Made by a program: the position numbers and the translations under genes
The notes under the pieces: model-generated
The model's input: the letters and a program-made list of their open reading frames with translations, nothing else
Databases searched by the model: none
What the model was told of the DNA's origin: nothing
Assembly (NCBI GenBank): GCA_050747865.1
Contig: JBOGJI010000302.1
Span: 1-5,518 of the forward strand
Direction: 5' to 3'
Length of the DNA: 5,518 nucleotides
Source: JBOGJI01 sp050747865
Lineage (GTDB): Bacteria; Acidobacteriota; Thermoanaerobaculia; Multivoradales; JAHEKO01
In this document: piece by piece, positions 1 through 5,517 of the stretch
Layout: every line of letters begins with the position of its first letter
Position numbering within the stretch: the stretch's first letter is position 1

Positions 1-8
1 CAGGGAGA

Positions 9-154
9 CGCAGGTTGGGCAGGCCGTCGAACATTATGGGCTGCGAGCCCGCTGTTTGTAGGTGGCCGCCCCTGCGACTGTCCGGGTGTGCCGCGCGCAC
101 GGATCCGTAGTTGTCGTGTCGCCCGCCTCGTCTCCGTCGGGTATCGACCGAGAG
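9..154 (+). ncRNA. Candidate IS110 bridge (guide) RNA region
   Basis: IS110 elements with a long 5' non-coding end encode there a bridge RNA whose two internal loops pair with target and donor DNA. This region fits in position and shape. A long imperfect hairpin spans 9-76: 9-14 pairs with 71-76 (CGCAGG/CCTGCG), 18-20 with 68-70 and 22-25 with 64-67, with T15-T17 and A21 bulged. It is capped by a perfect hairpin at 38-50 (GGGCT-GCG-AGCCC). Between them lies an open or weakly paired internal loop (left strand about 29-37, right strand 51-60), the arrangement expected of a guide loop. Further hairpins occur at 86-100 (GTGTGC-CGC-GCGCAC, one G-T pair) and 132-154 (CTC..TCGG/CCGA-GAG). Pairing was found by eye; RNA ends, promoter and guide identity are unknown. 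Confidence 0.5.
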
Positions 155-155
155 T

Positions 156-161
156 GGAGGT
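156..161 (+). promoter_or_regulatory. Shine-Dalgarno site of the IS110 recombinase
   Basis: GGAGGT lies 8 bases before the ATG at 170. This strong site fixes the start there. The reading frame is open upstream to a GTG at 62, but that extension reads as non-family sequence and overlaps the candidate guide RNA. Confidence 0.75.
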
Positions 162-169
162 GGTGTTCG

Positions 170-1444
170 ATGCGCTTTATCGGGTTGGACGTGCATCGCG
201 ACTTCTGTGAGGTGGCGGTCGCGGACGGAGGTGTGGTGCGGCTGGCCGGGCGGGTGCGAACCGAGCCGGCGGCGCTGGTGCTGTTCGCGCAGAGTCTCGG
301 CAGTGACGATGAGGTTGCGTTGGAGGCGACCGGGAACGCGCTCGCGATCGCGCGGATCATTCAGCCGCACGTGGGGCGGGTGCTGCTGGCGAATCCGAAG
401 GCGGTCAAGGGGATCACCCAGACCGGCGCGAAGACCGACAAGATCGACGCGCGCACGCTGGCGAAGCTGCTCGCCGGCGGCTTTCTGCCCGCGGTCTGGC
501 TCCCGGACGAGCAGACGCGGATCCTGCGCCGCCGGATCTCGGCGCGCGCGCAGCTGGTCCGGCAGCGCACCCGCGCGAAGAACCAGGTACACGCGACCCT
601 GATCCGCAACCTGAAGGGCAAGCCGCCCGTCAGCGATCTGTTCGGCGTCCGCGGGCGGCGCTGGCTCGCTGCGCAGGAGCTGCCGGCCGATGAGCAGGAG
701 ACGGTCGCGGCCTGCCTGCGCCAGATCGAGTTCCTCGACCGCGAGATCGCCTTGATCGAGCGGGCGCTGGCCGCGCAGGTGCTCGCCTCGGCGGAGATGC
801 AGCGGCTGCTCACCCTGCCGGGCGTCAACTTCGTCACCGCCGCCGCGCTGCTCGCGGCGATCGGCGAGATCGGGCGTTTCCCCACCGCGCGGCAGCTGGT
901 CAGCTACCTCGGCCTCGACCCGCGCGTCAACCAGTCCGGCTCGGAGCCGGCCCGGCACGGCCGGATCAGCAAGCAGGGCCCGGGTGAGACCCGGCACGTG
1001 CTCGTCGAGGCGGCCTGGCACGCCGCCCGCGCACCCGGCCCGTTGCGCGCCTTCCACCAGCGGGTCGCTGCTCGCCGCGGCGGCAACATCGCCACCGTTG
1101 CCGTCGCCCGCAAGCTCGCCGTGATCGCCTGGCACATGCTCAGCCGCGGCGAGGACTATGCCTTCGCCCGCCCCTCGCTCACTCGCGAGAAGCTGCGTCG
1201 GCTCGAGCTGATGACCGGCGCCGAACACCAGAAGGGCAAGCGGATCGGCGTCTGGGTCACGAAGGAGCAGCATCAGCTCGACAAGGAGCTCGCCGCCCAG
1301 GCCGAGCTCGCCTACCGTCGACTCGTCAAGGACTGGCAACCCGCGATCAACAAGGGCACGGGTGCCGCACCGGGGCACGCATCTCGTCGGCCGTCAAGCG
1401 GCCAAGCAGCGCGGCAGGAGACAGCCCCACCCCCTGCGCTTTAG
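170..1444 (+). CDS. IS110-family transposase (DEDD/serine recombinase), intact
   Basis: This 424-aa protein catalyses insertion and excision of the element, in this family guided by a bridge RNA. The N-terminal RuvC-like DEDD domain (about 1-150) shows D7 in GLDVHRD, E52 in LEATGN, and D90 and D93 in KTDKIDARTL. A helical linker follows (about 165-205, rich in charged residues). The C-terminal Transposase_20 domain begins near LPGVNFVTAAAL (216-227). Serine 256, in the N-Q-S-G-S stretch, aligns by motif with the catalytic serine of IS621 (Y-E-S-G-S); the later GRISKQG motif (264-270) is also typical. All five catalytic residues are present and no frameshift is seen, so the enzyme is probably functional. 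The tail beyond about 395 is low-complexity and basic. Start chosen at ATG 170 from the GGAGGT ribosome site and from where family homology begins. Family assignment is firm. Confidence 0.95.
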   Translation: MRFIGLDVHRDFCEVAVADGGVVRLAGRVRTEPAALVLFAQSLGSDDEVALEATGNALAIARIIQPHVGRVLLANPKAVKGITQTGAKTDKIDARTLAKLLAGGFLPAVWLPDEQTRILRRRISARAQLVRQRTRAKNQVHATLIRNLKGKPPVSDLFGVRGRRWLAAQELPADEQETVAACLRQIEFLDREIALIERALAAQVLASAEMQRLLTLPGVNFVTAAALLAAIGEIGRFPTARQLVSYLGLDPRVNQSGSEPARHGRISKQGPGETRHVLVEAAWHAARAPGPLRAFHQRVAARRGGNIATVAVARKLAVIAWHMLSRGEDYAFARPSLTREKLRRLELMTGAEHQKGKRIGVWVTKEQHQLDKELAAQAELAYRRLVKDWQPAINKGTGAAPGHASRRPSSGQAARQETAPPPAL

Positions 1445-1446
1445 CT

Positions 1447-1460
1447 CGCGGTCACCCGCG
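1447..1460 (+). other. Small GC hairpin after the IS110 recombinase stop codon
   Basis: CGCGG and CCGCG form a perfect 5-bp stem around a TCAC loop, starting three bases after the TAG stop. No T-run follows, so it is not a standard intrinsic terminator. It may be a 3' end stabiliser or part of the element's right end, or chance in GC-rich DNA. Confidence 0.3.
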
Positions 1461-1516
1461 CCCACCCGAACTCTCGCAAAGGAGCCGCCACTCGTCCAGC
1501 GACTTGACTTCCATCC

Positions 1517-2459
1517 GTAGTGGAGCGCGTAGACGGACATGACGCGCTCGAGGTGGCGGCGTCCGAGGATTAGGAGCCGGTCGAGGCATTCGCGGCGCAG
1601 AGTCCCGACCCAGCGCTCGGCGTGCGCTCGCGCTTGCGGCGCCCGCACGGGCGCCTTGATGACGCGGATGCTTTCGGAGCGGAAGACCTCGTCGAAGTCG
1701 CGTGTGAACTTGCTATCGCGGTCTCGGATCACGAACCGCACTTGTGCTCGTTCATCATCGAGTTGCATCAGCAGGTTCCGGGCCTGCTGGGTCACCCACA
1801 GGCCATCGGGGTTCGCGGTGATCCCCGCGAGGTGCACGCGGCGGGTCGCGAGCTCGATAAAGAACAAGACGTAGAACCGTTTCAGGAAGAGTGTGTCGAC
1901 GGTGAGGAAGTCGCACTCGAGGATGCTCGCTGCCTGCTAAGAACTCTGCCCAGCTCGTCTCGAGCCGGTTGGGTGCCGGCTCGATCCCCTCCTCGCGCAG
2001 GATCGTCCAGATCGTGCTGGCCGCGATCTTGACACCGAGTCCGATGAGTTCGCCCTGGATGCGCCGGTAGCCCCAGCCAGGGTTCTCGCGCGTGAGCCGG
2101 ACGACGAGCTCCCGCACCTCGGCAGGCGTCGCGGGTCGCCCGGGAGGCCGATGCGGATACGTCCAGCGACGTGCCACCAGCTCCCTGTGCCAGCGCAAGA
2201 GGGTCGTCGGCGTCACGAAGAACGACGCCCACGCGTGCCTCGGCAGAACACGGCTGAACGCCGCCAGCAGAGCCCGATCAGCCTGACTCGGCCGCGGACG
2301 AGCCGCCTGACGCTTGAGCACTTGAAGCTGGTGGCGCAGAAGCAAGATCTCGATGTCCTTCTCGCGCTCCGAGCGAAAGCGCAGCACAACCAGTTCGAGG
2401 AGCCGCCGTAGCGCCCAGTAGAGAAACGATAGGACCACACTCCGAGAACGACCCGTCAC
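1517..2459 (-). pseudogene. rve/DDE integrase-core transposase (IS3/IS481-like), frameshifted and truncated
   Basis: The gene starts at a GTG (2459-2457). The first part, to residue 174, has an N-terminal helical region (EREKDIEILLLRHQLQVLKR), a helix-turn-helix-like stretch and the GWGYRRIQGEL motif near 129-138, typical of IS3-type linkers. At about 1937 there is one extra base (or a two-base loss) between F-L and Q-A-A-S-I-L-E-C-D. Beyond it the catalytic core continues in another frame: first Asp in FLTVDT, second in VIRDRDSKF, Glu in HAERWVGTLRREC. Homology ends at VYALHY; the expected N-x-H-R-P-H-R-A-L tail is missing and the frame runs on into IS110 right-end sequence as far as 1394. 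All three DDE residues survive, but the frame is broken. Programmed frameshifting is unlikely, since in IS3 elements it occurs earlier and in the -1 direction. The exact IS family name is uncertain. Confidence 0.85.
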
Positions 2460-2470
2460 GACCGCTGGAC
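1517..2470 (-). mobile_element. Remnant of an rve-type insertion sequence interrupted by IS110
   Basis: What remains is the 5' part of the element with the broken transposase. The rest of the integrase gene should lie to the left of the IS110 element, beyond the window. The outer boundary on the right, upstream of the GTG at 2459, is not defined: no terminal inverted repeat can be paired because the partner end is absent. The coordinate 2470 is approximate. Confidence 0.6.
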
Positions 2471-2571
2471 CCTACCGTTCGAACTCCGGATCGCCGACGG
2501 CGCTAGGCCGATTCGGACGTGCGCGAGGGAGTTTTCGGCAACGGCGCCCGCAGGCCTCCGTGCGAGCGCGG

Positions 2572-2577
2572 TAGGAT
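2572..2577 (+). promoter_or_regulatory. Possible -10 box or ribosome site of the antitoxin gene
   Basis: TAGGAT lies six bases before the ATG at 2584. It matches the actinobacterial -10 pattern TAnnnT at the distance that would give a leaderless mRNA starting at or next to the ATG. The contained AGGA, seven bases from the ATG, could equally be a Shine-Dalgarno site. No convincing -35 box is seen around 2549-2554. The rest of the 2460-2583 gap shows only an 8-bp palindrome GTTCGAAC at 2477-2484. Confidence 0.4.
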
Positions 2578-2583
2578 TCGCTC

Positions 2584-2769
2584 ATGGCAAGAGCCGTCAA
2601 CCGCCCCGAGTCGCAGGTCGAGCGTCGCCGCACCGCGGCTGAGCGCATCCGCGGGCTGCTCGGTCGCGACCCATCCCGCTCGTTCACCGACGAGTTGATC
2701 GCTGAGCGACGCGCCGCCGCGCGGGCCGAGGCGGAAGCCGAGGCCAAGAGACCCAGTGCCCGACGATGA
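2584..2769 (+). CDS. Small VapB-like antitoxin of a VapBC-type pair
   Basis: This 61-aa protein is highly charged and predicted mostly helical. The N-terminal half (NRPESQVERRRTAAERIRGLL, about residues 6-26) and the SFTDELIAERRAAARAEAEAE stretch (about 33-53) resemble the short antitoxins found directly before PIN-domain toxins in actinobacteria, where the C-terminal helix wraps the toxin and the N-terminus binds DNA. I see no textbook ribbon-helix-helix or AbrB motif, so the assignment rests mainly on size, charge and position. The stop overlaps the start of the downstream toxin by 14 bases, indicating co-translation. The ORF is intact although its partner is damaged. The gene would be autoregulated if it follows the family pattern. 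It does not belong to either flanking element by orientation or type. Confidence 0.7.
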   Translation: MARAVNRPESQVERRRTAAERIRGLLGRDPSRSFTDELIAERRAAARAEAEAEAKRPSARR

Positions 2770-3090
2770 GCCGTCGTCGATCCTCGACGCCTCGGCACTG
2801 ATCGCGTTCCTGCACGACGAGCCCGGCTCAAACGCAGTTCTCGACGCTATCACCGCAACCGCGGCCGTGAGCGTAGTCAACTGGGCGGAGGCGCTTTCGA
2901 AGGTGGCGGCCGATGGCCACGACCCCCAGCGGGTTGCCGACAGCTTCCAGGCAAGCGACAGCCCTCTGCATCTCCAGCAGCTCACTGACGGCGACTGCGT
3001 CGAGATCGCCAGGCTCCGGCCCCTCACGAAAGCTCGCGGACTCTCGCTCGCAGACCCGTGCTCGCGCTTCGGAGCGGCCGGCTGCCGTTT
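2756..3090 (+). pseudogene. vapC: VapC-like PIN-domain toxin, C-terminally truncated
   Basis: VapC toxins are Mg-dependent ribonucleases that cleave tRNA or rRNA and are silenced by their antitoxin. The GTG start at 2756 gives M-P-D-D-E followed by the PIN opening ILDASALIAFLHDEPG (D11), then VVNWAEALSK (E45) and LTKARGLSLAD (D100, at 3053-3055). After D100 the usual R-A-C-L-A-L..G-L-P-V-L-T-A-D segment is not readable in frame. A different frame gives LALRSGRLP at 3061-3087, suggesting a small indel near 3056-3060 and then loss of the C-terminus, including the fourth acidic residue. The original frame stays open to 3196, adding an Arg-rich tail read antisense to the neighbouring ATPase gene. 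The likely cause of truncation is the transposon whose last gene ends at 3090. Family assignment is good; the end coordinate is approximate. Confidence 0.75.
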
Positions 3091-3905
3091 CACTCGGCGG
3101 TTACCTCGGTCACGGCGGCGCGGGCGGAGGATTCGTCGACGATCGCTTTCTGGTCGGCGTAGGCGGCGACGAGCGCCTGGATGGCGAGGTTGTTGACGAA
3201 GCGGGGCAGGCCGCGGCTTGCCTGGTGCAGGAGCGCGGCGGCGTCGTCGGAGAAGAGGGCGTCGTCGCGGCCGGCGAGCTTGGTGTGGTGGCGCAGGTAG
3301 GCGCTCGTCTCTTCGCCGCTCATGCCGGGGAGCTCGTAGCGGAGCGCGAGCCGCTGGTCGAGGGCGGCGAAGCTGCCGAGGCGGAGGCGGCGGCGCAGGG
3401 CGGGCTGGCCGAGCAGGACGCCGGCGAACGGGCTTTCGCTGTCCATCTCGGCGTTGGTGAGGAGCCGGATCTCCTCGAGCTGGCCGGGGGCGAGCAGGTG
3501 CGCCTCGTCGATCAGAACGACGACTCGTTTGCCGCGCTCGGCTCGTTCATGGGCGAGCAGCTCGTGCGCTTGCGGGATCAGGGCGGCGGTGTGGAAGCGC
3601 GGCTCGCCGCCGAGGCTGGTGACGATCTGGTGGTAGAGCCCGCGGGCGCCGACGCTCGGGTTGGCGAGGTAGATGACGGTGTGGCGGGAGGCGTCGAGCG
3701 CGGCGACGGCGGCCCTGGCGGCGACCGTCTTGCCCGAGCCGACCTCGCCGGTGAGGAGGCCGAGCGCCTCCTGCTCGATCAGGAAGGCGATGCGGGCGAG
3801 CGCCTCCTGGTGGGCGCTCGAGCGGAAGAGCGCCGAGGCGGGGATCCGGCGGGAGAAGGGCAGGCGACTGAAGCCGTAGTAGGGGGCGAGCTGGGCGAGG
3901 GTCAT
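3090..3905 (-). CDS. TniB/ExeA-like AAA+ transposition ATPase
   Basis: This 271-aa protein is a AAA+ ATPase of the TniB/IstB/TnsC/ExeA kind, which uses ATP to bind target DNA and recruit and activate the partner transposase. The N-terminal stretch YYGFSRLPFSRR (9-20) is typical of ExeA-like proteins. Walker A is GEVGSGKT (53-60) and Walker B VVVLIDEAH (128-136, D133 E134). LLTNAEMD (148-155) carries a sensor-1-like Asn, LDQRLALRYEL (182-192) the probable arginine finger, and SRGLPRFVNNLA (230-241) the sensor-2 region. The ATG (3905-3903) overlaps the transposase stop as ATGA, and AAGGAG (3916-3911) sits five bases before it, so it is translationally coupled and expressed with the transposase. 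It appears full length. The reading frame is open far upstream, but that part is antisense-type shadow of the transposase gene. Confidence 0.9.
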   Translation of the reverse strand: MTLAQLAPYYGFSRLPFSRRIPASALFRSSAHQEALARIAFLIEQEALGLLTGEVGSGKTVAARAAVAALDASRHTVIYLANPSVGARGLYHQIVTSLGGEPRFHTAALIPQAHELLAHERAERGKRVVVLIDEAHLLAPGQLEEIRLLTNAEMDSESPFAGVLLGQPALRRRLRLGSFAALDQRLALRYELPGMSGEETSAYLRHHTKLAGRDDALFSDDAAALLHQASRGLPRFVNNLAIQALVAAYADQKAIVDESSARAAVTEVTAE

Positions 3906-5278
3906 GGCGTCTCCTTCGCGGTCGGCGGGTCGAGCTTGCGGTAGGTGATCCGGCGGCGGAGCTGCCGCTCGTGCTCGTGCTCGAGCAGGCGCAGGTAGTC
4001 GATCCCGGTCTTGGGCGGCGGCTGCGGCTCGGCCGGCTCGCGCCGGGCGGCCGGGTGGGCGTGGCGGCCGATCGTGTGCGGGACGGCGAGCCCGAACGGG
4101 CGGCCCTGGTAGCGGACCTCGATCCGCTCCAAGTCGAAGGGGTCGTAGAGCAGCTCGACCCGACAGCCGACGAGGGCGGCGTCGACCTCGTAGCGGTTGC
4201 CCTGCAAGGAGACGGTCGCCGTCTTGGTGACGGTGCGCTGCTCCTGCCAGAGGAACGCTTGGCGCAGGAGCTCGGGATCGTCGCCGGCGTCGGCCCGCCG
4301 CGGCGCGCTGGCGGTGTAACGCGCGAGCGGCGGCTCGCCCGTCTCGCCGTGCGGGCGGGCGTGGTAGGCCTGCTCGAGCCAGGCGCGGAAGAGGCGGTTG
4401 AGCTCGTCGAGCGAGGCGAGCTCGCGCCCCTCGAGCTCGACGAGGAAGTGGTCGCGGACGGTGCGAAACAGCCGTTCGAGCTTTCCGCGGCCTTGGGGCC
4501 GGCCGGGGGCGCTGTGCACGAGCCGGATCGCGAGCACGGCGCAGATCCGCTGCAGCTGCTTCGAGGCGAAGGGCGAGCCGTTGTCGACGTAGAGGGAGTC
4601 GGGCAGGCCGAGCGCGAGGAAGCAGGTGCGGAGCACGCCCTCGAGCGCGAGCGTCGTCTCTGCCCACTGGAAGCGCGCGCCGACGACGAAGCGGGAGTGG
4701 TCGTCCAAGACGCAGAAGAGGTAGGCGCGCCGCCCACGGAGGAGCGGGCCGTGGAGGACGTCGGCCACCCAGAGCTCGTTCGGGGCCGAGGCCTCGAAGC
4801 GCCCGTAGGCCCGCTCACGCCCCTCAAGGCGAGCCCGGGAGAGCCCCTTGAGGCGCAGGTAGCGCTCGACCGTGCGCGCGCTCGGCGCTCGATCCCCGTA
4901 CAGGCGGCGGAGGATCTCGGCGATCTGCGCGCCCGTCCTGGCGGGCAGCTCCCGGCGCAGGGCGGCGGCCTGCTCGAGCAGCGGCGCCGGCGTGCGCGGG
5001 CCCGGGCAGCGCTCGGCCGGCTTCAACGCCTGGAAGCCGCCGCGGCGGTAGGCGCGGATCCAGTCGTCCAGGGTTGAGCGGCCGGGGCAGCGCAGCTCGC
5101 CGGAGGGATGCTCGACCGGCCTGCCCGCCAAGGCGCGCACCAAGGCGCCACGCTCGCGCGGCGTCAGCCGCTCCGAGGCGGCCTCCCTGATCAGCCCGTA
5201 CCGCCAGAGCGCCTCCCGCTCCCGCCAGTCTCCCGTTTGCTCGATCGGCCCATCGGGCACCTCCGCGCTCGCTCTCAC
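3902..5278 (-). CDS. Mu/TniA-like D,D(35)E transposase
   Basis: This 458-aa enzyme would cleave and join transposon ends as a Mu/Tn5053-type transposase. Two N-terminal helix-turn-helix segments (STLDDWIRAYRRGG near 68-81, and TGAQIAEILRRLYG with SARTVERYLRLKG, about 115-145) should bind the element ends. The RNase H-like core has D173 in WVADVLHG, D232 in YVDNGSPF and E268 in GKLERLF, the last two separated by 35 residues. A Mu-C beta-barrel follows (about 347-400, with TVSLQGNRYEVD and VELLYDPFDL). The basic C-terminus (about 425-455) may contact the ATPase. The GTG start at 5278 overlaps the upstream stop as GTGA; a GTG at 5260 is an alternative start, and no strong Shine-Dalgarno lies before either. 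It overlaps the ATPase gene by four bases. No lesion is seen. It could also be annotated as an IS481-type or generic DDE integrase, but the Mu-C domain and ATPase partner favour the TniA-like class. Confidence 0.9.
   Translation of the reverse strand: MRASAEVPDGPIEQTGDWREREALWRYGLIREAASERLTPRERGALVRALAGRPVEHPSGELRCPGRSTLDDWIRAYRRGGFQALKPAERCPGPRTPAPLLEQAAALRRELPARTGAQIAEILRRLYGDRAPSARTVERYLRLKGLSRARLEGRERAYGRFEASAPNELWVADVLHGPLLRGRRAYLFCVLDDHSRFVVGARFQWAETTLALEGVLRTCFLALGLPDSLYVDNGSPFASKQLQRICAVLAIRLVHSAPGRPQGRGKLERLFRTVRDHFLVELEGRELASLDELNRLFRAWLEQAYHARPHGETGEPPLARYTASAPRRADAGDDPELLRQAFLWQEQRTVTKTATVSLQGNRYEVDAALVGCRVELLYDPFDLERIEVRYQGRPFGLAVPHTIGRHAHPAARREPAEPQPPPKTGIDYLRLLEHEHERQLRRRITYRKLDPPTAKETP
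3911..3916 (-). promoter_or_regulatory. Ribosome site of the ATPase inside the transposase 3' end
   Basis: On the minus strand AAGGAG is followed by five bases and then the ATG at 3905. It decides the ATPase start against the much longer open frame and supports coupled translation. Confidence 0.65.
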
Positions 5279-5517
5279 CGGTCGGGCGCGATCCTCGCCG
5301 CCGGCAGGGCGCCCGCCCAGGGCGAGCTCGTGTGCGAAAGCAGCGCCTCGCCAACCAGGGCGACGAGCAGGCCCCAGCGGTCGGGCAGGCCGGCCTCCCC
5401 GAGCCGCCGGGCGGCCACGGCGTGGGCGGCCTCGACGGCGCGGCCGAGCGCAGCGAGCGGACGATCGTGCGGCGGCGCCCGCGGGGCGAGCGCCCCCAGC
5501 TCCTGGGCGAGCCGCCA
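5275..5517 (-). CDS. Unrecognised protein, C-terminal 80 residues (continues past right edge)
   Basis: An open frame enters from the right edge and ends at TGA (5277-5275), overlapping the transposase GTG by four bases. That overlap, the matching ATGA overlap at the next junction and strongly GC-rich third positions indicate a real gene of the same operon. The visible part is Ala/Leu/Arg-rich and probably helical (LAALGRAVEAAHAVAARRLG), then GLPDRWGLLVALVGEALLSH, then a loose Pro/Ala-rich tail ending in IAPDR. I recognise no domain or catalytic motif. By position it could be an accessory factor of the transposon, such as a DNA-binding or regulatory protein, or a host gene the element abuts; the sequence does not decide. 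No in-frame start is needed inside the window. Confidence 0.6.
   Translation of the reverse strand, partial: WRLAQELGALAPRAPPHDRPLAALGRAVEAAHAVAARRLGEAGLPDRWGLLVALVGEALLSHTSSPWAGALPAARIAPDR

Larger units (their letters stand above)
1..1516 (+). mobile_element. IS110-family insertion sequence (outer left tip outside window)
   Basis: The element consists of a structured non-coding left end (1-169), an intact IS110-type recombinase gene (170-1444) and a short right end (1445 to about 1516). The right boundary is inferred, not read from a repeat: from 1517 rightward the opposite strand resumes clear integrase coding sequence ending at residues V-Y-A-L-H-Y, and immediately left of it that homology stops. 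IS110 elements lack conventional terminal inverted repeats and target duplications, so the missing repeats are expected. The left boundary is not visible, because positions 1-60 show no integrase C-terminal coding in any minus-strand frame. The element looks intact and could be active. Confidence 0.75.

Noticed and set aside
153..159. Seven-base match AGTGGAG shared with the IS110 right flank (1519-1525), considered as a guide-target match
   Set aside because: It overlaps the ribosome site, is in the same sense, and a match this short has a sizeable chance expectation in about 170 bases; not enough to call a guide.
62..169. N-terminal extension of the IS110 recombinase from a GTG at 62
   Set aside because: The first family motif starts at ATG 170, which has its own GGAGGT site, and the extension overlaps the structured RNA region.
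1394..1516. C-terminal continuation of the minus-strand integrase frame
   Set aside because: It lacks the conserved N-x-H-R-P-H-R-A-L tail and lies within the IS110 right end and recombinase 3' end; the open frame is accidental.
2477..2484. GTTCGAAC, resembling a tRNA T-loop and possible attachment site
   Set aside because: No 5-bp T-stem forms on either strand and no acceptor or anticodon arm is present; it is only a short palindrome.
2913..3944. Long plus-strand open frame (343 codons) across the ATPase gene
   Set aside because: Antisense to Walker A and B coding; low-complexity Gly/Glu/Ala composition and no domain.
3971..5077. Long plus-strand open frame (368 codons) across the transposase gene
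   Set aside because: It is antisense to a protein with clear catalytic motifs and reads as Gly/Ala/Glu/Arg repeats without a recognisable domain; high GC produces such shadows.
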